Origin: Clostridia bacterium
GTDB lineage: Bacteria > Bacillota > Clostridia > Oscillospirales > Acutalibacteraceae
Length of the DNA: 5,305 bases
Direction: 5' to 3'
Assembly: GCA_900759575.1 (NCBI GenBank)
Contig: CAAEVU010000101.1
Location: 1-5,305 of the forward strand
Below the pieces are notes generated by a model that ran no database searches, had not been told where the DNA came from, and saw only the letters and a program-made list of their open reading frames with translations. How positions within the stretch are numbered: position 1 is the first letter of the stretch; every line of letters starts with the position of its first letter. The position numbers and the translations under genes are program-made. Positions 1-5,256 of the stretch are shown here, piece by piece.

Positions 1-100
1 CATGGAAAGCCTGCGGGCAGTGGTGGATCAGATGGAAGTGGACACCGCTTCTGACTTCTGGCCCTATCCCAGCTATGGCGATCTCATGTTCCGCGTGTAA
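1..100 (+). CDS. glnN: Glutamine synthetase type III, C-terminal end (partial)
   Basis: Only the last 32 full codons are inside the window, read in the frame that starts at base 2 and ending at TAA 98-100. The peptide begins MESLRAVVDQ and ends with the pattern W-P-x-P-x-Y-G-D-L-x-F-x-V. That helical LRxxxDxxE segment followed by a WPxPxYxDLLFxV tail is the characteristic C-terminus of the large (about 700 residue) type III glutamine synthetases (GlnN/GSIII) of Bacteroidetes and Clostridia. These enzymes make glutamine from glutamate, ammonia and ATP in the cytoplasm. The methionine at base 2 is internal, not a start. The catalytic domain is off the left edge, so activity cannot be judged. 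It converges on asnB, which uses glutamine as amide donor. The call rests on the tail alone. Confidence 0.8.
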   Translation, partial: MESLRAVVDQMEVDTASDFWPYPSYGDLMFRV

Positions 101-182
101 GAAATCTTTTCTGGGGCGTGAACCACAAGGAACATGCCCGTTAAAAAGTATCCGTTTTATAGTACAGTTTTTATAAGACAAC

Positions 183-219
183 AAAAAAGAGTGGGAGAAA
201 AATCTCCCACTCTTTTTTT
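183..219. terminator. Bidirectional intrinsic terminator between glnN and asnB
   Basis: A perfect 16-bp inverted repeat (183-198 with 203-218) encloses an AAAA loop. The core is GAGTGGGAG / CTCCCACTC, flanked by A6 on the left and T7 on the right. Read on plus it is a GC stem followed by a T-run, ending glnN. Read on minus it also ends in a T-run, ending asnB, whose stop codon lies 40 bases away. It is symmetric, so it should work in both directions. Confidence 0.93.
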
Positions 220-258
220 GCTTTGCACTCATTTTTTGTTTTGATATTCTTTTCGGAT

Positions 259-1842
259 TTATTTCCCGCTGTCTCCATAGTTGGAAAGCACTCGGGCGGA
301 AGGATCGTTTACGTCGCAGCCTTCCCAGGATTTGTTGGGCATCCAGAAGTCCACGATCATCTGGCCTTGGCCCGGATAATACTTTTCAAAAATGTCCCGG
401 TACAGCAAGGACTCTTTGGTAAAAGGCTGTGCATGGCTGTATTTCTTCCGGCCTTCTTCAAACTCCTCGTCCGTATACTGGCTTTCCGCATACTCTTTCA
501 GGTAATCCACCATGGAATGGCCAACAGCATCGGAAAACGCCGCTTTCTCACGCCAAAGGATCTCATCCGGCAAATACTCGCCTTTCTCAAAGGCATGGCG
601 CAACAGATATTTTCCCTTGCCGTATTTGTTCAGCTTCATCTCCGGATCGAGGGACATGACGTAACTCACCAGGTCCAGATCGCCAAAGGGCACCCGAGCT
701 TCCAAAGAGTTGACGGAGATGCACCGGTCTGCCCGAAGCACATCGTACATGTGAAGCTCCCGCACCCGCTTCTGGGATTCCTCCTGGAACGCTTGAGCTG
801 AAGGGGCAAAATCAGTATATTTATACCCGAACAGCTCATCGGAGATCTCTCCGGTAAGCAGCACCCGAATATCTGTGCGCTCATGGATGGCCTTACACAC
901 CAAATACATGCCCATGCTGGCACGAATCGTGGTGATGTCAAAGGTGCCCAGCAGCTGGATAACCTCTTCCAGAGAGGAGATCACCTCTTGGGGGGTCATA
1001 TACACTTCTGTATGGTCGCTGCCAATATAATCCGCCACCTGTTTGGCGTATTTCAAATCGATGGCGTCCTCGCTCATGCCAATGGCGAAGGTCTTGATGA
1101 GCTCCTTGCTTTCCTTGGCAGCAATGGCGCACACCAGGGAGGAATCCAGGCCACCGGAAAGGAGGAAGCCCACTTTGGCGTCGGCCACCAACCGCTTTTC
1201 CACGCCGGCGATCAATTTCTCACGGATCACCCCACAGGCGGTCTCCAAATCGTCGTGGGAGAGGATCTCCACCTGGGTAATATCCCGGTAACAGTGGAAT
1301 TCCCCGTCTTTATAATAGTGCCCTGGAGGGAAAGGCATGATTTCGCCCACTAATCCCACCAGGTTTTTGGGCTCACTGGCAAAGACGATCACGCCCCGCT
1401 GGTCATAACCATAATACAGGGGCCGGATTCCAATGGGGTCCCGGGCAGCAATGTAGCTATGGGTTTGCCCATCGTACAGGATGCAGGCATACTCCGCGTC
1501 CAGCATGGCAAACATATCCGTGCCATACTCCCGGTAGAGGGGCAGGAGGATCTCACAATCGCTGTGGCTTTGGAAGGTGTAACCCTTTTTCTCCAAATCT
1601 TCCCGGAGCTTTTCAAAGCCGTAAATTTCCCCGTTGCACACAACATAACTGCCGTCCAGCTGGAAGGGCTGCATCCCGCTGGAGGTCAGGCCCATAATGG
1701 CCAAGCGGTGAAAACCCAACAACCCGTTGCCTGTGTCCACGATCCGTGTATCGTCCGGGCCACGGGAGATGGTTCGGTCAAATCCTTCTTTAAAGGCATA
1801 AAAATCGGCGCCGCTGGCGCAATAACCCATAATAGAACACAT
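259..1842 (-). CDS. asnB: Asparagine synthetase (glutamine-hydrolysing), AsnB
   Basis: A 527-residue class-II glutamine amidotransferase/asparagine synthetase that makes asparagine from aspartate, ATP and glutamine in the cytoplasm. The start is fixed by chemistry: the second residue must be the Ntn nucleophile Cys, and ATG 1842-1840 gives MCSIMGY with GGAGGG 7 bases upstream. A further upstream in-frame ATG at 1914 would add 24 residues and bury the Cys, and it lies inside the T-box. Visible N-terminal glutaminase motifs are Cys2, RGPDD (27-31), HRLAI (45-49), NGEIY (70-74) and SHSDCE (92-97). The synthetase domain has the ATP PP-loop SGGLDSS (229-235), GEISDELFGY (331-340) and SLEARVPF (379-386). 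The tail carries WMPNKSW (500-506). Length is close to E. coli AsnB (about 554). No motif is damaged. It is monocistronic between the shared terminator and a T-box leader reading Asn codons. Confidence 0.96.
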   Translation of the reverse strand: MCSIMGYCASGADFYAFKEGFDRTISRGPDDTRIVDTGNGLLGFHRLAIMGLTSSGMQPFQLDGSYVVCNGEIYGFEKLREDLEKKGYTFQSHSDCEILLPLYREYGTDMFAMLDAEYACILYDGQTHSYIAARDPIGIRPLYYGYDQRGVIVFASEPKNLVGLVGEIMPFPPGHYYKDGEFHCYRDITQVEILSHDDLETACGVIREKLIAGVEKRLVADAKVGFLLSGGLDSSLVCAIAAKESKELIKTFAIGMSEDAIDLKYAKQVADYIGSDHTEVYMTPQEVISSLEEVIQLLGTFDITTIRASMGMYLVCKAIHERTDIRVLLTGEISDELFGYKYTDFAPSAQAFQEESQKRVRELHMYDVLRADRCISVNSLEARVPFGDLDLVSYVMSLDPEMKLNKYGKGKYLLRHAFEKGEYLPDEILWREKAAFSDAVGHSMVDYLKEYAESQYTDEEFEEGRKKYSHAQPFTKESLLYRDIFEKYYPGQGQMIVDFWMPNKSWEGCDVNDPSARVLSNYGDSGK

Positions 1843-1849
1843 AGAAATT

Positions 1850-1855
1850 CCCTCC
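1850..1855 (-). promoter_or_regulatory. asnB ribosome binding site
   Basis: On the minus strand GGAGGG stands 7 bases before ATG 1842-1840. It settles the start that exposes Cys2 as nucleophile. It is also the sequence whose access the T-box may control. Confidence 0.9.
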
Positions 1856-1883
1856 GTTAGTCGTTTTGTTCCTTTCAGCATTC

Positions 1884-2100
1884 TATAGGGCAAGTGCTGC
1901 GCTCGCGGTGCCACCTATATTTTTTCTCTTTTTTCCAAGCCTCCACCAAGGCTTTGCCAACTGACGTGTGACCGGACGGCGCGCCTACTGGGGATCTCCC
2001 TTTCAGCTTGCAGCTCGAAAAGTGTTCTTCCCAAGGACCTGCCATACGGCTTCCACCACCCCGTACTCTCTGCGGACAGGTCATCCCTGGTACTTTTCTT
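1884..2100 (-). promoter_or_regulatory. T-box riboswitch, tRNA-Asn responsive, in asnB leader
   Basis: Read on the minus strand. Stem I: GAAAAG (2098-2093) pairs with CUUUUC (2022-2017), GACCUG (2082-2077) with CAGGUC (2041-2036), and UACGG (2065-2061) with CCGUA (2049-2045). The distal loop GGUGGUGGAAG (2060-2050) and the AGAGAG internal-loop motif are typical of Stem I. The AGUA/GAA loop-E pair flanks the specifier AAC (2026-2024), an Asn codon, followed by the usual AC...GAGCUGC. Stem III is AAGCCU/AGGCUU (1954-1937). The T-box AGGTGGCACCGCG lies at 1916-1904. Its bulge UGGCACC is framed by helix A1, UAUAGG (1919-1914) with CCUAUA (1889-1884), and helix A2, GCGAG (1906-1902) with CUUGC (1894-1890). 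UGGC matches GCCA, the 3' end of tRNA-Asn with discriminator G. Uncharged tRNA-Asn should switch asnB on. Family and amino acid are clear; the output mechanism is not. Confidence 0.95.
2024..2026 (-). promoter_or_regulatory. T-box specifier codon AAC (Asn)
   Basis: In the specifier loop the minus strand reads GGGAAG-AAC-ACUUUUC. Pairing of GAAAAG with CUUUUC just below and of CCAGG with CCUUGG just above places the triplet AAC at the usual position. It matches the asparagine product of the downstream gene. Neighbouring registers (GAA, ACA, CAC) fit the loop position less well. Confidence 0.85.
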
Positions 2101-2121
2101 TTCTCAAACGCTTTTATTTTT

Positions 2122-2169
2122 AAAAAAACGCAAAGGCGTCTTTAAGCAAAACACTTAAAGACGCCTTTG
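2122..2169 (-). terminator. Terminator-like hairpin at the 5' end of the asnB leader
   Basis: A perfect 16-bp inverted repeat (2131-2146 with 2154-2169) has a 7-base loop. On the minus strand it is followed by CG and then seven T's (2128-2122). This has the form of a strong intrinsic terminator for minus-strand transcription; on plus there is no T-run. It begins about 5 bases after the predicted asnB transcription start and lies before T-box Stem I. It could be an early terminator giving an RNA of about 50 bases, a 5' stabilising hairpin, or a relic from a former upstream gene. The structure is certain, the role is not. Confidence 0.7.
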
Positions 2170-2180
2170 TCTTGAAAAGA

Positions 2181-2209
2181 ATTCTACCACCCCCCAGCCG
2201 GATTGTCAA
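2181..2209 (-). promoter_or_regulatory. Sigma-A promoter for asnB leader
   Basis: On the minus strand TTGACA (2209-2204) is a perfect -35, followed after exactly 17 bases by TAGAAT (2186-2181), which matches five of six -10 positions. A/T-rich sequence lies upstream. The start point would be near 2174. This is the only convincing minus-strand promoter seen in the 524-base gap. Confidence 0.85.
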
Positions 2210-2240
2210 GTGTTTTTCGGCACTTAAAAAAATCCCCATA

Positions 2241-2258
2241 AAAATGTACGTTCCTTTT
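2241..2258. promoter_or_regulatory. Upstream AraR-like operator (imperfect)
   Basis: AAAATGTACGTTCCTTTT is an imperfect palindrome (seven of nine pairs symmetric) around TACGT. It resembles the TGTACGTACA-type sites bound by the arabinose repressor AraR in Bacillus. It sits just upstream of the arabinofuranosidase -35, with its centre 63 bp from the second site. The regulator itself is not in the window, so the name is by analogy. Confidence 0.55.
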
Positions 2259-2268
2259 AAATTTCCTA

Positions 2269-2297
2269 TTGCAAACAGGGGAATTTTCGAGTATTCT
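2269..2297 (+). promoter_or_regulatory. Promoter of the arabinofuranosidase operon
   Basis: TTGCAA (2269-2274), a 17-base spacer, then TATTCT (2292-2297). Each box matches four of six consensus positions. The start point would fall near 2304, exactly where the downstream palindrome begins, as expected for a repressed catabolic promoter. Confidence 0.6.
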
Positions 2298-2303
2298 TAT
2301 ATC

Positions 2304-2321
2304 AAAAGGTACGTACCTCTT
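2304..2321. promoter_or_regulatory. Downstream AraR-like operator (near-perfect palindrome)
   Basis: AAAAGGTACGTACCTCTT contains a perfect 12-bp palindrome, AGGTACGTACCT (2307-2318), with eight of nine pairs symmetric over 18 bases. The GTACGTAC core is that of the AraR (GntR-type DNA-binding domain) operators. It overlaps the predicted transcription start, so a bound repressor would block initiation. Confidence 0.7.
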
Positions 2322-2352
2322 ATCTTTTGGGAGGCGTAAACTGTTTTTCAAG

Positions 2353-2358
2353 AAAGGA
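2353..2358 (+). promoter_or_regulatory. Ribosome binding site of the arabinofuranosidase gene
   Basis: AAAGGA lies 8 bases before ATG 2367. A stronger GGGAGG at 2329-2334 is too far (32 bases) to serve this ATG. No other start codon near this site gives the family N-terminus. Confidence 0.75.
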
Positions 2359-2366
2359 ACTGGCTT

Positions 2367-3839
2367 ATGAGCAAGATCATCGTCAACAAGCTGGAAAAGA
2401 AAAGCAAGATCAACAAGAACATCTACGGCAACTTCTCAGAGCATCTGGGCCGCTGCATTTATAACGGCGTTTTTGTAGGGGAAGATTCCTCCATCCCCAA
2501 CGAAAAAGGTATGCGCAAAGATGTGGTGGAAGCCCTGCGGAACATCAAGCTCCCTGTGCTCCGCTGGCCCGGCGGCTGCTTTGCCGACGAGTATCACTGG
2601 AAAGACGGCATCGGCCCCAAGGAAAACCGCAAGCGCATGGTGAACACCAACTGGGGCGGCGTGGTGGAGGACAACTCCTTCGGCACCCATGAATTCATGG
2701 AGTTCTGCCGCCAGGTAGGCTGCGAGCCCTACATCAACGGCAACGTGGGTTCCGGCACCGTTCAGGAAATGAGCGAGTGGGTGGAATACATGACCTTTGA
2801 CGGGGAATCCCCCATGGCCAACCTGCGCCGGGAAAACGGCCAGGACAAACCCTGGAAGCTGAAGTACATCTGCGTGGGCAACGAGAGCTGGGGCTGCGGC
2901 GGCAACATGCGTCCCGAGTACTACGCTGACCTGTACCGCCACTATCAGACCTTCCTGCGCAACTACGGGGACAACAAGCTTTACAAAATCGCTGTAGGTC
3001 CCAGCGGCGACGACTACGCATGGACCGACACTCTGATGAAAATGGCCGGCAAGTACTTAAACGCTCTGACCCTGCACTATTACACCGTGCCCGGCCCCTG
3101 GGAGCACAAGGGTTCCGCCACCCAGTTCACCCAGGAGGAGTACTACCTCACCCTGAAGAAAGCATTTTATATGGACGAGCTGGTGACCAAGCATTCCCAG
3201 ATCATGGACCGGTACGATCCTGACCACAAGGTGGATCTGCTGGTGGACGAATGGGGCACCTGGTTCGACGTGGAGCCCGGCACCAACCCCGGCTTTCTGT
3301 ATCAGCAGAGCACTATGCGGGACGCCATGGTTGCCGCTCTGACCCTGAACATCTTCAACCAGCACAGCGACCGTGTGGCCATGGCCAACATTGCTCAGCT
3401 GGTCAACGTGCTCCAGGCAGTGATCCTCACCGAGGGCGACAAGATGGTGTTGACTCCCACCTACCATGTATTCGATCTGTACAAGGTACATCAGGACGCC
3501 ACTCTGCTGGGCAGCTTCACCGAGACCAAGGAAGTGGGCGTGGACGACAAGAAGGTGGCCAACCTGAGCGTTTCCGCTTCCGAGGACAGCGAAGGCGTGG
3601 TTCACGTCACCGTGGCCAACCTGTCCGCCGACGAGTCCTGCCCTGTGGAACTGGATCTGCTGGGTCAGGAACTGGGCAAAGTTACCGGCCGCATTCTGGC
3701 TGGCGGCATGGACGACTACAACGATTTTGACGCTCCCAACAAAGTGAGCATCCAGCCCATGGACGGCATTGTGGTGGAGAACGGCGAAGCCAAGTTCACC
3801 CTGCCCGCTTGCTCCGTGGCTGAACTGACCTTGGGATGA
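2367..3839 (+). CDS. abfA: Alpha-L-arabinofuranosidase, glycoside hydrolase family 51
   Basis: A 490-residue retaining GH51 enzyme that removes terminal alpha-L-arabinofuranosyl groups from arabinan or arabinoxylan oligosaccharides. There is no signal peptide or membrane segment, so it acts in the cytoplasm on imported oligosaccharides. The TIM-barrel part carries LRWPGGCFADEYHW (65-78). VGNESWG (170-176) holds the likely acid/base Glu173, and VDEWGTWF (293-300) the likely nucleophile Glu295. These positions agree with Glu175/Glu294 of the Geobacillus enzyme. The C-terminal beta-sandwich domain (about 310-490) ends in a typical hydrophobic strand, SVAELTLG. Length fits the family (about 500). 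Codon use is strongly biased to AAG, AAC, CTG and GGC, suggesting high expression. The gene is preceded by AraR-like operators and overlaps the next gene by ATGA. The exact substrate (arabinan versus arabinoxylan) cannot be read from sequence. Confidence 0.94.
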   Translation: MSKIIVNKLEKKSKINKNIYGNFSEHLGRCIYNGVFVGEDSSIPNEKGMRKDVVEALRNIKLPVLRWPGGCFADEYHWKDGIGPKENRKRMVNTNWGGVVEDNSFGTHEFMEFCRQVGCEPYINGNVGSGTVQEMSEWVEYMTFDGESPMANLRRENGQDKPWKLKYICVGNESWGCGGNMRPEYYADLYRHYQTFLRNYGDNKLYKIAVGPSGDDYAWTDTLMKMAGKYLNALTLHYYTVPGPWEHKGSATQFTQEEYYLTLKKAFYMDELVTKHSQIMDRYDPDHKVDLLVDEWGTWFDVEPGTNPGFLYQQSTMRDAMVAALTLNIFNQHSDRVAMANIAQLVNVLQAVILTEGDKMVLTPTYHVFDLYKVHQDATLLGSFTETKEVGVDDKKVANLSVSASEDSEGVVHVTVANLSADESCPVELDLLGQELGKVTGRILAGGMDDYNDFDAPNKVSIQPMDGIVVENGEAKFTLPACSVAELTLG

Positions 3840-4087
3840 CACAACGCATCTGCAAACGCTGCTTGCTCCGGGAGTTGGACGGAACATATTTTCAGTCCAT
3901 TTATGAGTACATTCAAAATCTGCCCCCGGAATGGAAAACCGATGACCAAACTTACGCCAGCCGCCTGGAAAAATGCAAGACCTGCAACCATCTGGTAAAC
4001 GGCATGTGTGAACTTTGCGGCTGCTTTGTAGAGGTGCGGGCCGTAAAAAAGAATCAGCATTGCGCCCAATCCTCTGAAATCTGGTAA
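3836..4087 (+). CDS. Small Cys-rich protein, DUF6171-like
   Basis: An 83-residue soluble protein of unknown function. Its ATG (3836-3838) overlaps the TGA of the arabinofuranosidase gene (3837-3839), so translation is probably coupled; only a weak GGG precedes it. Eight cysteines are arranged as CKRC (6, 9), CKTC (47, 50), CELCGC (58, 61, 63) and C76. This suggests one or two structural zinc sites. Between them lies a helical segment with YFQSIYEYIQNLPPEWK (18-34) and ASRLEKC. The layout, N-terminal CxxCLLRE, YxxIxxYIxxLP, then RLxxCKxCxxLxxGMCxxCGCFVExRA, matches my memory of the DUF6171 family of Firmicutes, whose role is not known. No DNA-binding or catalytic motif is visible. A bidirectional terminator follows. 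That the reading frame is a real gene is strongly supported by its Cys pattern and coupling. Confidence 0.85.
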   Translation: MTQRICKRCLLRELDGTYFQSIYEYIQNLPPEWKTDDQTYASRLEKCKTCNHLVNGMCELCGCFVEVRAVKKNQHCAQSSEIW

Positions 4088-4119
4088 CTCTTTTCCACAG
4101 CAATTTCCATTTCAGTGAA

Positions 4120-4155
4120 AAACCCTGCTGGGATCTTTCCCAGCAGGGTTTCTTT
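4120..4155. terminator. Bidirectional terminator after the arabinofuranosidase operon
   Basis: A perfect 14-bp inverted repeat (4120-4133 with 4138-4151) with core CCCTGCTGGGA / TCCCAGCAGGG and a 4-base loop, then a T-rich tail on plus. Read on minus, the stem is followed by five T's, so it can also end the DUF3737 gene, whose stop is at 4174. Confidence 0.9.
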
Positions 4156-4173
4156 TTGTCCGATTCTTCTTTT

Positions 4174-5031
4174 TTACGCGCAAGCCCCCGGTTTTTCCAC
4201 GATCACTTCGCCCTGGGCGCCATCGATGTCCCGAATGATTTCGCCCACTTCAGGAACCACGATCCTGCCCGACATGGGATTTTTAATGCTCAACACAGGT
4301 GTGGTGATGGTGGCATCCACTTCCGAACGCTCAAACGCCAGGTCCGTATCGATCATCTGGCAGTTTATCAGCTTCAGGCCCTTGCAGTAGCACAAAGGCT
4401 GGGTACCGATAATCTTGCAGTTTTCAAAGGTTACGTTTTCACAGTACCATGCCAGGTACTCCCCTTTTACCACACTGTCCCGGACCACCACGTTTTTCGC
4501 GTGCCAGAAAGCGTCCTTGGTGTCGAACTGGCAGTTTTCAAAGCTGGAATCCTGGATGTACTGGAAGGAATACTTTCCCTTCAAGCGGACATTTTCAAAA
4601 CGCAGACCGGTGGAACGCATCATAAAATATTCGCTTTCCGCGTCACAATCGGTCATCTGAATGTCCTGCACCGACCAGCCGAATTCCGGGGAAACAATGT
4701 TGCAGCCGGTCATTTCCACATGGGAACATTCCCGCAGGGCTTTGATGCCGTGAAGCTTGGTATCCACGATCTGGATATGGTGGGAATACCACAACGCCGC
4801 CCGGCACAACGGTGTCATCTCCGAATCCCGGATGCTCAGGCCCTGGTCATGCCAGAACGGATACCGCAGATTGAAAAAGCAATGGTCCACCTGCACCTGT
4901 TCACATTCTTTAAACGCGCTTTCCCCATCCGCGGGACCGTCAAAGGAACAATCTTTTACCAGGATCTGACGGCTTCCGTACAAAGCCCGCTCCTGGTCGA
5001 AGGTTTTATGTTGAATGGTTTCCATATACAC
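4174..5031 (-). CDS. DUF3737 family protein with beta-helix-like repeats
   Basis: A 285-residue soluble protein without signal peptide or membrane segments. The start ETIQHKTFDQERALYGS and the phrase FDGPADGESAF (30-40) are typical of the DUF3737 family, which has no assigned reaction. Residues about 40-245 are a run of roughly 20-residue units ending in patterns such as xxVxDCxF, VxFENCKI and LKLINCQM, with FW or WY at the turns. This is the pattern expected of a right-handed parallel beta-helix. Repeats of this shape often bind or cut polysaccharides, but no catalytic set is recognisable. Two starts are possible: GTG 5031, 6 bases from GGGAGG (5043-5038), or ATG 5025, 12 bases away, giving METIQ, the more usual family N-terminus. 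I use GTG for spacing; the difference is two residues. It stands alone between two terminators with its own promoter. Confidence 0.85.
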   Translation of the reverse strand: MYMETIQHKTFDQERALYGSRQILVKDCSFDGPADGESAFKECEQVQVDHCFFNLRYPFWHDQGLSIRDSEMTPLCRAALWYSHHIQIVDTKLHGIKALRECSHVEMTGCNIVSPEFGWSVQDIQMTDCDAESEYFMMRSTGLRFENVRLKGKYSFQYIQDSSFENCQFDTKDAFWHAKNVVVRDSVVKGEYLAWYCENVTFENCKIIGTQPLCYCKGLKLINCQMIDTDLAFERSEVDATITTPVLSIKNPMSGRIVVPEVGEIIRDIDGAQGEVIVEKPGACA

Positions 5032-5037
5032 TAAAAG

Positions 5038-5043
5038 CCTCCC
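5038..5043 (-). promoter_or_regulatory. Ribosome binding site of the DUF3737 gene
   Basis: GGGAGG on the minus strand, 6 bases from GTG 5031 and 12 from ATG 5025. The spacing favours GTG, while family likeness allows ATG. Confidence 0.8.
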
Positions 5044-5053
5044 TTTTTTGCTG

Positions 5054-5096
5054 GCGGCATCTTGTTGCCGCTCTTCGCCGCTGGAGATACCCAGCG
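5054..5096 (-). other. Two small hairpins in the DUF3737 leader
   Basis: Within the roughly 80-base leader two stem-loops are visible: CGCTGG/CCAGCG (5079-5084 with 5091-5096, 6-base loop) and GCGGCA/TGCCGC (5054-5059 with 5066-5071, 6-base loop). Neither has a T-run, so they are not terminators. I do not recognise a known riboswitch. They may simply stabilise the mRNA. Confidence 0.45.
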
Positions 5097-5109
5097 CCCC
5101 AACCTACTC

Positions 5110-5121
5110 ACTTATATAAGT
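5110..5121. promoter_or_regulatory. Palindrome over the DUF3737 promoter, possible operator
   Basis: ACTTATATAAGT is a perfect 12-bp palindrome overlapping half of the -10 box and the likely start point (near 5112). An added CTTATA half-copy lies alongside within 5123-5128 (complement strand). A repressor site is possible, but A/T-rich palindromes occur by chance around -10 boxes. Confidence 0.35.
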
Positions 5122-5147
5122 ATAAGTCCCAAAAAGAGAAATAGCAA
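5119..5147 (-). promoter_or_regulatory. Promoter of the DUF3737 gene
   Basis: On the minus strand TTGCTA (5147-5142), a 17-base spacer, then TATACT (5124-5119). The matches are four of six for -35 and five of six for -10. The transcript would carry a leader of about 80 bases. Confidence 0.75.
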
Positions 5148-5210
5148 TTACTTATTCCCTATATCTATCCATAACAAAACCGTATAGATCTTTCCATGGG
5201 AACCCCCCGG

Positions 5211-5256
5211 AAAAAGAGAAAACGCCCGCGGCGGAATACCCGCAGCGGACGCTTTT
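5211..5256 (-). terminator. Intrinsic terminator of a minus-strand gene beyond the right edge
   Basis: On the minus strand a GC-rich stem (5251-5240 with 5234-5223, one U-G wobble, one mismatch, 5-base loop) is followed by TTTTCTCTTTTT (5222-5211). The A/T flanks can extend the stem. On plus only four T's follow, so the main direction is minus. It insulates the DUF3737 promoter from upstream transcription. Confidence 0.75.

Noticed and set aside
114..139. Small stem GGGCGTG / CATGCCC after glnN
   Set aside because: Seven pairs with a wobble and a 12-base loop, no T-run; probably chance, and a better terminator follows at 183-219.
223..801. Hydrophobic 192-codon frame on plus inside asnB
   Set aside because: It is the complement of a well-supported asnB reading frame. 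There is no ribosome site, and it starts just after the terminator T-run.
1843..1914. N-terminal extension of asnB by 24 residues from ATG 1914
   Set aside because: It would displace the catalytic Cys2, it lies within the T-box antiterminator sequence, and the good ribosome site serves ATG 1842.
1875..2084. 69-codon frame on minus across the T-box leader
   Set aside because: The same bases form Stem I, the specifier loop and the antiterminator, which explain the sequence. The frame is Arg/Gly-rich and without a ribosome site.
3057..4103. 348-codon open frame on minus, antisense to the arabinofuranosidase gene
   Set aside because: Its protein is His/Val/Gly-rich low-complexity text typical of the complement of a highly codon-biased gene. 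It crosses two plus-strand genes and matches no family I know.
4156..5034. 292-codon open frame on plus, antisense to the DUF3737 gene
   Set aside because: It mirrors the minus gene almost exactly, begins within a terminator region without a ribosome site, and lacks family motifs, while the minus frame has clear DUF3737 signatures and repeats.
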